Below are positions 47,303 through 55,099 of a stretch of DNA of 64,000 nucleotides, piece by piece. Both the position numbers and the translations under genes were made by a program. Source of the stretch: Akkermansiaceae bacterium UBA2367 (lineage in GTDB: Bacteria; Verrucomicrobiota; Verrucomicrobiia; Verrucomicrobiales; DEV007). The notes under the pieces are model-generated. The model did not search any database. It was not told the DNA's origin and saw nothing but the letters and a program-made list of their open reading frames with translations. The stretch is taken from positions 32,747-96,746 of the forward strand of contig DDTJ01000028.1 of NCBI GenBank assembly GCA_002344525.1. Direction: 5' to 3'. Within the stretch, counting starts at the first letter, position 1. Every line of letters starts with the position of its first letter.

Positions 47303-50212
47303 ATGACCGCCGCCACCCACCGCTTCCTTCTCCCCGCGTGCCTCCTTTTGGCGGCGTCCTCCCTCCCCGCCGCCGAACCGTCCACCGATCCCGTCCTCCG
47401 CATCGACGCCGGGATGCACACGGCGGTGATCAAGCGCCTCTCCACCGCCGCCGCCGGCACCCTCGCCCTGACCGTCTCCGAGGACAAGACCGCCCGGCTC
47501 TGGTCGCTGAAAAAAGGGCAGGAAGGCAGGCTCCTGCGCGTCCTGCGCCCGCCGCTCGGCGAAGGCGAGGAGGGGATGCTCTTCAGCGGAGCGCTCAGCC
47601 CGGACGGTTCCCTGGCCGCCGTGGGAGGGTGGACGGGGTACGAATGGGACAAGGCTATCAGCATCTCCCTCTTCGACACGGCCAGCGGGCGGCTGGTGCG
47701 CCGCTTGGGCGACCTGCCCGATGTCGTTCTCGATCTCGCCTTCTCCCCCGGCGGCACCCGCCTCGCCGCCGGGCTGTTCGGGCAGAACGGCATCCGCGTC
47801 TGGGATCCGGCCACGGGCCGCCTCCTCGGCGAGGACGCCGACTACGGGGATCTTGTCAACGACCTCGACTGGCAGGGAGAAGACCGCCTCGCCGCGTCCT
47901 GTTTCGACGGCCAGGTGCGGCTCTACGAGATCGTCGGAGCGGGCTTGCGGAAACTCCGCTCCGTCGCTACCGACTCCGGCAAGCAACCTTCCTCCCTCCG
48001 CTTCTCGCCCGACGGTGCCCGCCTCGCCATCGGGTTCGAGGACGCCGCCGCCGTGGAGGTGCGCGACGCCCACGACCTCTCCTTGCTCTTCGCCCCCGAC
48101 ACCTCCGGCGTGGACGATGGCGCGCTCAACAGCGTTGCTTGGAGCGCCGACGGCCGGACTCTCGCCGCCGGGGGACGGTGGCAGATCGAGGGTTCCCGCC
48201 CCGTCCGCCTGTGGAGCCAGGCCGGGCGCGGTCCTTTCCGCGACGTTCCCGCCTCACGAGACTCCCTTCTCGACCTCCATCCCCTTCCCGGCGGCGCTTT
48301 CCTCTTCGCCTCGGGCGATCCCGCTTGGGGTGTTCTTTCCGAATCGGGCGTCGAGACCCTCGGCGCTCCGCCCGTCGCGGACTACCGGGAGTTGCACGCC
48401 ACCTTCCTCCTCGCCCCGGACGGTTCGTCCGTCGCCTTCGAATACGAACCCTTCGGAAAATCCCCCGCCGTCTTCCACCTCCTCCAAACCAAGCTCGCGC
48501 CGGGGCAAGCCGCCCCTGCCGACGGCCTCCGCCCGCCCCGTACCGAAGGCTTGCCCGTCACCGATTGGTTCAACACCACCGAACCCAAGCTCGGCGGCAA
48601 GGCCCTCCCCTTGCAAGAACGCGAAATCTCACGCAGCCTCGCCATCGCCCCGGACGCCTCCTGCTTCCTCCTCGGCACGGAGTGGGCTCTGCGTTGTTTC
48701 GAAGCCGACGGACAAGAGCGCTGGAGCGTGCCCGTACCGGGCACGGCATGGGCGGTGAACCTCACCCAGGACGGTCGCTACGCCGTCGCCGCCTACCACG
48801 ACGGCTCGATCCGTTGGCACGACATGGCCAACAAAGGCCGGGAACTCCTCGCCTTCTTCCCCCACGCCGATCAGAAACGCTGGGCGCTCTGGACGCCAGG
48901 AGGCTACTTCGTCAGCTCCGAGGGCGGGCAGGATCTCATTGGCTGGCACGTCAACCGGGGCAAGGCCGAGGAGGCGACCTTCTTCTCCGTCGACCAGCTC
49001 TGGGACGCCTTCCGCCGTCCCGACATCGTCCAGCGAGTCTTCGCCGAAGCCAAAACCAGCGAGGAGGTCGCCAAGGAACTGGGCATCGTCTTCGACCTCG
49101 AGAGCGCCCTGCGCCAGACCCCGCAGCTCTCCATCGTCGGTGTGGACGACGGGGCCACCGTCCCCACCGGAACCTTGCGCGTCACCGTCGAGGCGCTGAA
49201 CGTCGGCGGCGGACTCAACGAACTCGCCTTCTACCACAACGGCAAGCGCCTCCCTCCCGAGGGCGAAGCCAGAGGCGGACGGCGCGACGGACGGCTCCTC
49301 GTCGCGGAGAGCTACGTGGTCACCCTCGAACCCGGCGAGAACCTGCTCAAGGCCCAGGCCGCCAACGACGCCAAGACCCTCGGCCACCCCGCCCAAACCC
49401 TCGTCCACTTCCACGGCGAGGAAGCCCATGCCAACCTGCACGTCTTCGCCATCGGCCTGAACCAATACCTGAACCCGGCCTTGAACCTCAGCTACTGCGT
49501 GCCGGACGCCGAAGCCACCTCTACCGCCTTCCGGCAACGGAGCGAGGGACTCTTCGCCGAGGTCCATGTCCACCAACTCCTCGACGCCGAAGCAACCAGG
49601 CCGAGGATCGAGGCGAAATTCGCCGAATTGGCCTCCAGCGCCAAGCCCCAGGACGTCTTCGTCTTCATCTACGCCGGGCACGGGGCCATGGGCGAAGCAG
49701 TGGAGGACGGCGGCGATCCAACCTTCTACCTTGTGCCGCACGACGTCACCCAGATCTACGGCAACCCTGAACGGCTTGCGGAAAAGGCCGTGTCCCGAGG
49801 CGACTTGGAGGACTGGTGCGCCAAGGTGCCGGCTCGCAAGCAGCTCATGCTGCTCGACACTTGCCAGAGCGGCGGCTTGGTCGATAGCTTCGCGATGCGC
49901 GGAGCGGCCGAGCAAAAGGCCATCGCCCAGCTCGCCCGCGCCACGGGCACGGTGGTGATCGCGAGCACGGGAGCGGAGGCCTTCGCCCGCGAGAGCGCGG
50001 AGATCGGCCACGGCATCTTCACCAAAGCCCTGCTCGACGGCCTCACCGGAGCCAAGGCCGACGCCAACAAAGACGGACGGATCACGGTGAAGGAGCTGGA
50101 GCTGCACATCAACGAAGCCGTGCCCGAACTGAGCCGCGAGCTGACCGGAGCGCCGCAGTTCCCGACGAGCTACAGCCGGGGACAGGATTTCCCGGTCGGG
50201 GTGGTGAGGTAA
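47303..50212 (+). CDS. Secreted WD40-repeat and caspase-family (metacaspase-like) protein
   Basis: A 969-aa protein. A signal peptide (about residues 1-23, ending SSLPAAEP) precedes two blocks of WD40-like repeats (LAFSPGGTRLAAG, LRFSPDGARLAIG, VAWSADGRTLAAG; about residues 35-490). A linker and Ig-like segment follow (about 600-700), then a caspase-fold domain with catalytic His793 in FIYAGHGAMG and Cys854 in LLDTCQSGG. A calcium-binding-like loop, DANKDGRITVKELE, lies near the C-terminus. Caspase-like proteases of this type cleave after Arg or Lys. The export signal implies action outside the cytoplasm. It is a single gene flanked by dispersed repeats. Confidence 0.9.
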   Translation: MTAATHRFLLPACLLLAASSLPAAEPSTDPVLRIDAGMHTAVIKRLSTAAAGTLALTVSEDKTARLWSLKKGQEGRLLRVLRPPLGEGEEGMLFSGALSPDGSLAAVGGWTGYEWDKAISISLFDTASGRLVRRLGDLPDVVLDLAFSPGGTRLAAGLFGQNGIRVWDPATGRLLGEDADYGDLVNDLDWQGEDRLAASCFDGQVRLYEIVGAGLRKLRSVATDSGKQPSSLRFSPDGARLAIGFEDAAAVEVRDAHDLSLLFAPDTSGVDDGALNSVAWSADGRTLAAGGRWQIEGSRPVRLWSQAGRGPFRDVPASRDSLLDLHPLPGGAFLFASGDPAWGVLSESGVETLGAPPVADYRELHATFLLAPDGSSVAFEYEPFGKSPAVFHLLQTKLAPGQAAPADGLRPPRTEGLPVTDWFNTTEPKLGGKALPLQEREISRSLAIAPDASCFLLGTEWALRCFEADGQERWSVPVPGTAWAVNLTQDGRYAVAAYHDGSIRWHDMANKGRELLAFFPHADQKRWALWTPGGYFVSSEGGQDLIGWHVNRGKAEEATFFSVDQLWDAFRRPDIVQRVFAEAKTSEEVAKELGIVFDLESALRQTPQLSIVGVDDGATVPTGTLRVTVEALNVGGGLNELAFYHNGKRLPPEGEARGGRRDGRLLVAESYVVTLEPGENLLKAQAANDAKTLGHPAQTLVHFHGEEAHANLHVFAIGLNQYLNPALNLSYCVPDAEATSTAFRQRSEGLFAEVHVHQLLDAEATRPRIEAKFAELASSAKPQDVFVFIYAGHGAMGEAVEDGGDPTFYLVPHDVTQIYGNPERLAEKAVSRGDLEDWCAKVPARKQLMLLDTCQSGGLVDSFAMRGAAEQKAIAQLARATGTVVIASTGAEAFARESAEIGHGIFTKALLDGLTGAKADANKDGRITVKELELHINEAVPELSRELTGAPQFPTSYSRGQDFPVGVVR

Positions 50213-50233
50213 ATCCGAAATCCGAAGCTTGGA

Positions 50234-50293
50234 CGACCGCTGATCTTTTTTGGTCTTGAAAAAATCAGCGCGGATCAGCGCCAATCAGCGGTC
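50234..50293. repeat. Dispersed palindrome family B, copy 1
   Basis: GACCGCTGAT (50234-50243) is the reverse complement of ATCAGCGGTC (50284-50293), with repeated ATCAGCG units between. The same arrangement occurs at 56428-56493. It lies between the convergent caspase and isoprenyl synthase genes. Confidence 0.65.
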
Positions 50294-50304
50294 CCGCGTT
50301 CCCC

Positions 50305-51189
50305 TCAATAGTCCCTGTCGAGGAGGTAGTCGGCGATCTCGTGCAGCCTTTCCGCCTTTTTCGCGAAGGGTTTCAAGGCGTCGTGAGCTTGCTTTGTCAG
50401 TTTTGCGGCCTCCTTGCGGCTTTTTTCGAGCCCGTAGAGGGCGGGGTAGGTCGATTTCGCGGTGGCCTCGTCCTTGCCCACGCTCTTGCCGAGCTTCTCC
50501 GGGGTGGAGGTGACGTCGAGGATGTCGTCGATGATCTGGAAGGCGAGGCCGAGGGAGCGGCCATAGGTCGAGAGCGCCGCGAGCTTCGCGGGCGTGGCGT
50601 TCGCGGTCATGGCCCCGAGGCGGATCGAGGTGGTGAGCAGGGCCGCCGTCTTGCTCTCGTGGATGTATCGTAGCTGGGCGGGGCTGAGGAGGATGTCGCT
50701 CCCTTCCCCTTCGAGGTCGAGGACCTGCCCGCCGATGAGGTGCCGACTGCCCGAGGCCACGGCCAGTTCGGAAACGTAGCCGGCGACTCCATGGCGGCGC
50801 GAGGGCGCGGTTTGCGCGAGGATTTCGAAGGCGAGGGTGAGGAGGGCGTCACCCGCGAGCACGGCGATGCCCTCGCCGTATTTCACATGGCAGGTCGGTC
50901 GACCGCGCCGCAGGTCGTCGTCGTCCATGCAGGGCAGGTCGTCGTGGATGAGGGAGTAGGTGTGGATGCACTCCACCGCCGCCGCCGGGGGCAGGGCGGC
51001 CTCGACCGAACCTCCGCAGGCCTCGGTCGAGGCGAGGCAGAGCACGGGGCGCAGCCGTTTGCCTCCGGCGAAGAGGCTGTAGCGCATCGCCTCGTGGATC
51101 GTCGCGGGGCGGGTCTTCGCCTTCGGCAGAAAACGGTCGAGGGCCGCGTCGACGAGGCGGCAGCGGGCTTCGAGATAGGCGGCGTCCAT
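50305..51189 (-). CDS. ispA: Farnesyl/geranylgeranyl diphosphate synthase (polyprenyl synthetase)
   Basis: A 294-aa head-to-tail prenyltransferase that extends DMAPP/GPP with IPP. The first Asp-rich motif is LIHDDLPCMDDDDLRRGRPT (DDxxxxD type of bacterial FPP synthases), and the second is FQIIDDILDVTS. GGKRLRPVL is the IPP-binding block. Length matches IspA (about 299 aa). Small residues before the first motif (HTYS) leave the exact product (C15 or C20) open. It ends 115 bp after the asd gene's neighbour; its start is 6 bp upstream of the asd stop in the same direction, so the two form an operon with asd first. Confidence 0.93.
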   Translation of the reverse strand: MDAAYLEARCRLVDAALDRFLPKAKTRPATIHEAMRYSLFAGGKRLRPVLCLASTEACGGSVEAALPPAAAVECIHTYSLIHDDLPCMDDDDLRRGRPTCHVKYGEGIAVLAGDALLTLAFEILAQTAPSRRHGVAGYVSELAVASGSRHLIGGQVLDLEGEGSDILLSPAQLRYIHESKTAALLTTSIRLGAMTANATPAKLAALSTYGRSLGLAFQIIDDILDVTSTPEKLGKSVGKDEATAKSTYPALYGLEKSRKEAAKLTKQAHDALKPFAKKAERLHEIADYLLDRDY

Positions 51190-51194
51190 GCCCT

Positions 51195-52208
51195 TTACAG
51201 CAGTTCCGCGATCTGCACCGCGTTCAGCGCCGCGCCCTTGCGCACCTGGTCGCCGACGACCCAGAAAGTGAGGGCGTTCTCCAGCACGAGGTCCTCGCGG
51301 AGGCGGCCGACGAGGCAGTCGTCGCCGTCGGTCGAGTCGAGCGGGGTCGGGTAGAGGGGGATGTCGGCGGCGGGATCGTCGATGACGTGGACGCCGGGCG
51401 CGGCGGCGATGGCGGCGCGGGCCGCCTCGACCGTGGGCTTTTCGTTGAAGACGGCGGTGACGGCCACGGAATGCGAGCGGTAGACCGGCACGCGGACGCA
51501 GGTGACGGAGGCCTTCAGGTCGGGAGCGTGGAGGATCTTGCGGCCTTCGTGGTGCATCTTCATCTCCTCCTTGGTGTAGCCGTTCTCAAGGAAGACATCG
51601 ACTTGGGGGATGACGTTGAAGGCGATCTGGCGCGAGTAGACCTTGCGCTCGGGGAGCGGCTCCCCCTTGGCGATGGCGTTGACTTGGCCCTCCAGCTCCA
51701 CGATGCCCTGCGCCCCGCTGCCGGAAACGGCCTGGTAGCTGGACGCGATCACGGACCTCACCCCGCCGAAGGCCCGGTGGAGCGGGTTCAGCGCCATGAG
51801 GGTGACGATGGTGGTGCAGTTCGGGTTCGCGATGATGCCGGGGTGGGTCTGCGCGTCCTCCGGGTTGATCTCGGGCACGACGAGGGGGACGCTTTCATCC
51901 ATGCGGAAGGCCGAGGAATTGTCCACGACGACGGCCCCGGCGGCGACCGCGTGGGGCGCGAAAGCCTTGGAAATCCCTCCTCCGGCGCTGAAGAGGGCGA
52001 TATCGACACCGGCGAAGGAGTCGGGGGTCAGCTCCTTGATCACGACTTCCTTGCCGCGGAACGAGACGGTCTTCCCGGCGGAGCGGGCGGAGGCGAGGAG
52101 GGTGAGTTCGCTGACGGGAAAATCGCGCTGTTCGAGGCACTTGAGGATCTCGACCCCCACGGCCCCGGTCGCGCCCGCCACGGCGAGGTGTTTTGGCTGA
52201 CGACTCAT
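51195..52208 (-). CDS. asd: Aspartate-semialdehyde dehydrogenase
   Basis: A 337-aa NADPH-dependent enzyme that reduces aspartyl phosphate to aspartate semialdehyde for lysine, threonine, methionine and diaminopimelate synthesis. The Rossmann start is HLAVAGATGAVGVEILKCLE. The catalytic Cys131 is in IIANPNCTTIVTLMALNPLH, and a general-base His lies in KMHHEGRKIL. Length and pattern fit the bacterial (not fungal/archaeal) class. The start at 52208 is supported by the family N-terminus. It precedes ispA by 5 bp and faces the small lipoprotein gene across a 139-bp gap. Confidence 0.96.
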   Translation of the reverse strand: MSRQPKHLAVAGATGAVGVEILKCLEQRDFPVSELTLLASARSAGKTVSFRGKEVVIKELTPDSFAGVDIALFSAGGGISKAFAPHAVAAGAVVVDNSSAFRMDESVPLVVPEINPEDAQTHPGIIANPNCTTIVTLMALNPLHRAFGGVRSVIASSYQAVSGSGAQGIVELEGQVNAIAKGEPLPERKVYSRQIAFNVIPQVDVFLENGYTKEEMKMHHEGRKILHAPDLKASVTCVRVPVYRSHSVAVTAVFNEKPTVEAARAAIAAAPGVHVIDDPAADIPLYPTPLDSTDGDDCLVGRLREDLVLENALTFWVVGDQVRKGAALNAVQIAELL

Positions 52209-52347
52209 GGGTTGCTTTTTTTTTGAAGTGCGCGAGTCTACGGTCTTCCAACCCGAATGCAACCGTTTGGCGTTCCGGGCCCGGCTGGGTTCGGCCACGC
52301 TGCCGCGTTTTATTTGGATCCAACACAAACCTGCATACAACCACATC

Positions 52348-52455
52348 ATGAAGAGCATCATCCTCATCGCCATCGTCGCCGTCGGCACCCTTTCCCTCGG
52401 CGCCTGCAAGCACAAGTGCTGCCCCAAAAAGGCTTGCGTTTCGCATTGCAAGTGA
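52348..52455 (+). CDS. Very small Cys-rich lipoprotein
   Basis: A 35-aa precursor starting MKSIILIAIVAVGTLSLGAC. The hydrophobic segment and LGAC lipobox predict signal peptidase II cleavage before Cys20, leaving a 16-residue peptide, CKHKCCPKKACVSHCK, with five cysteines, four lysines and two histidines. It is followed by a strong terminator and has its own gap upstream, so it is a monocistronic transcript. Function is unknown; metal binding or redox sensing at the membrane is plausible. It is too short for usual gene finders but well supported by lipobox and terminator. Confidence 0.75.
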   Translation: MKSIILIAIVAVGTLSLGACKHKCCPKKACVSHCK

Positions 52456-52512
52456 ACGGCCATGGATGAGGGATGCCGGGCCACGGCCCGCGCCCCGATC
52501 CCAACGCCTTTC

Positions 52513-52548
52513 AAAAACGGCTGCTCCGCAAAGGGCAGCCGTTTTTTT
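52513..52548. terminator. Bidirectional Rho-independent terminator
   Basis: AAAAACGGCTGC and GCAGCCGTTTTTTT form a strong stem with a 9-nt loop. It ends in seven T residues on the plus strand and five on the minus strand. It serves the small lipoprotein gene on the plus strand and psd, whose stop codon lies at 52547, on the minus strand. Confidence 0.85.
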
Positions 52549-53485
52549 ATGCCCGCGACTCGTGACCCATGACCCGTGACCCGTGGCCCACGACACCCAT
52601 GCGGTCCCCCATGCGGGCATAAAGCTCGATGCCCGAGGCGGACTGCCCGGCGAGGTCGGGATCGGGCACGAAGGCCCCGGCGGGAAAGAGGCTCATCACC
52701 ATCGACCCGCCGAAGCGGAAGAACCCTTTCTCCTCTCCTTTCGCGACTGTTTTTCCGGGAGTGGTGGTGTCGATGATGCTGCCCACGTTCGTCGCCCCGA
52801 TCTCCAGAAAGAGATAGCTCCCGATGCGGGGCTGCCGCACCTCGGTGGCCCTCCGCTTGTTTTCGAGGAGATGGCGCAGGGAACGGGCGAGGGCGATGGG
52901 ATTGACGGAATAGAGATGGCCATTGATCAGACGGGGCGCGCCGCATTCCCCGTCGAGGGGGAAATGGAAACGGTGGTAGTCCGTCGGGCAGAGCCGCGAG
53001 AGGACCGCGCTGCCGCCTGCGAAACGCTCCGCAAGAGTCGCGTCGCCGAGGAGCTGGGCGAGGTCGAATCGTCGGCCCTTCGCGTAGATCGTCGACTCGG
53101 CGGAAAGGTCCGGGACGAGAAGGTGCCGCCCGTCGGCGGGAAAAAGCACGCTGTCCTCCCCCGGCGCAAGGGGCCTGGCACCGGGGCGAAGACGGCGGGA
53201 GAAGAACTCGTTGAAGCTGCGGAGGGATTCGGGCGGGTCGAGAAACTCGCCAGGATCGATCCCGAAACGGGCGATGAAGGGGGCGATCTCCTTGGCCGAG
53301 GCGCGGCTGTCGGCCCAGAGGCCGTAGAGGCGGGAGAACCAGCGGCGCTTGATCGCACCCTCCAGGCAGAGGCGGCCCAAGGCGGTCCCGTAGGCCCAGC
53401 GCAGCGCCTTTTCCCCATAGATCGCCTCGGAGCGGAGCCGCCCCTCGTAACGGTCGTAGAAAAGGATCTCTTGCGTCTCGGCCAC
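52547..53485 (-). CDS. psd: Phosphatidylserine decarboxylase
   Basis: A 312-aa proenzyme that makes phosphatidylethanolamine. It carries RFGIDPGEFLDPPESLRSFN, FFSRRLRPGARPL, LCPTDYHRFHFPLDGEC (catalytic His), NKRRATEV and the self-cleavage motif FRFGGSMVMSLFPAG. Cleavage before Ser in GGS yields the pyruvoyl alpha chain. The start is uncertain: GTG at 53485 gives AETQEILFYDRYEGRLRSEA and 58 bp before surE; the ATG at 53536 leaves only 7 bp. The last 13 residues (GHGSRVMGHESRA) are encoded by a short repeated sequence and are not part of the family. A terminator follows. Confidence 0.92.
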   Translation of the reverse strand: MAETQEILFYDRYEGRLRSEAIYGEKALRWAYGTALGRLCLEGAIKRRWFSRLYGLWADSRASAKEIAPFIARFGIDPGEFLDPPESLRSFNEFFSRRLRPGARPLAPGEDSVLFPADGRHLLVPDLSAESTIYAKGRRFDLAQLLGDATLAERFAGGSAVLSRLCPTDYHRFHFPLDGECGAPRLINGHLYSVNPIALARSLRHLLENKRRATEVRQPRIGSYLFLEIGATNVGSIIDTTTPGKTVAKGEEKGFFRFGGSMVMSLFPAGAFVPDPDLAGQSASGIELYARMGDRMGVVGHGSRVMGHESRA

Positions 53486-53543
53486 GGCGCATGGATAGAC
53501 CTGCGCGACGGATGAAGCAATCCCGCATTTTCCCATAGCGCCC

Positions 53544-54242
53544 ATGAGGACCGTCCTGCTCAGCAACGACGACGGCATCGACGCCGCCGGGCTCGCCGCG
53601 CTCCGCTCCGTGGCGGGCGGGCTGTTCGACGAGGTCTGGATCGTGGCCCCGGCGACGCAGCGTTCGCAGGTGGGGCACCGCGTCACCACCGACACGCCGA
53701 TCCGCTACGAAAGGCGAGGGGAGCGGACCTTCGCCATCGACGGGACCCCGGCCGACTGCGTGCGCGTCGCCCTCGCCCATCTGATGCCCTCGCCTCCCGA
53801 CTGGGTGCTTTCGGGCATCAACCACGGTGGCAATCTGGGGCGGCACGACTTCGCCATCTCCGGCACGGTCGCGGTCGTGAGGGAGGCGGCTTTCGCGGGG
53901 ATCCCCGGGGTCGCGGTCTCCCATTACCTGCGGCGCGGGCTCGAAGTGGATTGGGAAAAAGCCGCCTCCCGCGCCCGGCGCGCGCTGGAGGAACTCGTCG
54001 CCGAGCCGCCGGGGTCGGGTCGGTTCTGGAACGTGAACCTGCCCCATCCCGCCCCCGGCGATTCCGAGCCCCGCCTCGTCCGTTGCGAACAGGAGCGGCA
54101 TTCCCTCCACGTCCGCTACGAGGAGGACGAGCCGGGTCGGCTCCGCTACGCGGGCGACTACCACGAGCGCCCGCGGGTGCCGGGCAGCGACGTGGACGTC
54201 TGTTTTCGCGGGGACATCGCGGTGACGCGGGCGGAGATTTGA
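53544..54242 (+). CDS. surE: 5'/3'-nucleotidase SurE
   Basis: A 232-aa metal-dependent nucleotidase that dephosphorylates nucleoside 5'- and 3'-monophosphates. The signature TVLLSNDDGIDAAGLAAL has the metal-binding NDDG, then VAPATQRSQVGHRVT (Ser/Asn metal site), DGTPADCVRVALAHL and LSGINHGGNLGRHDFAISGT. The C-terminal tail is short, as in SurE of many bacteria. It is divergent from psd across a short gap. Confidence 0.95.
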   Translation: MRTVLLSNDDGIDAAGLAALRSVAGGLFDEVWIVAPATQRSQVGHRVTTDTPIRYERRGERTFAIDGTPADCVRVALAHLMPSPPDWVLSGINHGGNLGRHDFAISGTVAVVREAAFAGIPGVAVSHYLRRGLEVDWEKAASRARRALEELVAEPPGSGRFWNVNLPHPAPGDSEPRLVRCEQERHSLHVRYEEDEPGRLRYAGDYHERPRVPGSDVDVCFRGDIAVTRAEI

Positions 54243-54461
54243 GGGGTTGAAGCGGGGCGTCACCGAATGGATTTTGCGCCCGCTTGGTCTGGTGTGACGA
54301 CAAGGCGCAGCGGCTTGCCTGTGACGAAGATTCGGGGTAGCTTCTGGCAATGGCCAATGGCTTGAACAGAAGCGTGGATTGCTCGCAAACCGGACTCGGA
54401 TCCCGTGGAGGGTTGCGTTTCGGTACTCTCGTCAATCGTCTGGCCGCCGCCTGCTCTTAAG

Positions 54462-54499
54462 GGAGCCGGGAATTTTCCTCCGATCCCGGCTCCCCTTTT
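54462..54499 (+). terminator. Plus-strand stem-loop in the surE-rnk gap
   Basis: GGAGCCGGGA (54462-54471) and TCCCGGCTCC (54484-54493) form a perfect 10-bp stem with a 12-nt loop, followed by CCTTTTCCC. It can act as a weak terminator. The rest of the 360-bp gap 54243-54602 has no ORF with normal codon use in either strand that I can support. Confidence 0.5.
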
Positions 54500-54602
54500 C
54501 CCGGCTTCTTGAGTGCCTGGGAACGTCTTCCCGGGTTCGTCATGGCGGTTGCGGCTGTCCCGCCCGCCTCTCTTTCTATGTTCCAATCCCCCCAGAAATA
54601 TC

Positions 54603-54992
54603 ATGACTTTGCCTATTCACCTCACTGAAAACGACCTCCGGAAACTCCGCGAACTCATCCGCGTCAGCGCTTCGCAACGAGGCCCGGACGGCGAAAACCT
54701 GAAACGCCTTCAAGCCGAGCTCGACCGGGCCACGGTCGTGCCCGAAAACCAGTTGCCCGACAACGTCATCACCATGAACTCGACCGTCGAACTGGAAAAC
54801 CTCGGCGGCGGCCTCTCCACCTACACCTTGGTCTATCCCGAGATGGCCGATATCGACGAGGGGCGCATCTCCGTCCTCGCCCCGCTCGGCGCGGCGATGA
54901 TCGGCTACCGGACGGGAGACGAATTCGAATGGCCCGCCCCCGGAGGGATGATTCGCTTCCGCGTGCGGCGGCTGCTCGGTCGTATCGCATGA
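54603..54992 (+). CDS. rnk: Nucleoside diphosphate kinase regulator Rnk (GreA/GreB family)
   Basis: A 129-aa protein with a coiled-coil N-terminus (ENDLRKLRELIRVSASQRGP, then LKRLQAELDRATVV) and a GreA/GreB C-terminal domain (VITMNSTVELENLGGGLSTY, DEGRISVLAPLGAAMIGYRT, GDEFEWPAPGGMIRFRVRRL). Rnk-type proteins have a shorter coiled coil than GreA and bind RNA polymerase. Promoter elements: none clear within 40 bp. The start at 54603 is supported by the family N-terminus. It is 108 bp before the cytochrome-like gene. Confidence 0.9.
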   Translation: MTLPIHLTENDLRKLRELIRVSASQRGPDGENLKRLQAELDRATVVPENQLPDNVITMNSTVELENLGGGLSTYTLVYPEMADIDEGRISVLAPLGAAMIGYRTGDEFEWPAPGGMIRFRVRRLLGRIA

Positions 54993-55099
54993 TTCGGCGC
55001 GGTATCGCCTTCCGCCTTTCGGGGCCGGGAGACGACTGGCGGCCCATGGCGCAGGGCCGGGCTTGCGTGGCCCCGGTCGCGCGTCGTAGAGTTCCCGCC

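Noticed and set aside
54260..54604. 114-codon minus-strand open frame in the surE-rnk gap
   Set aside because: No recognisable domain, weak codon bias, and it overlaps the rnk start; the plus-strand stem-loop accounts for the sequence better.
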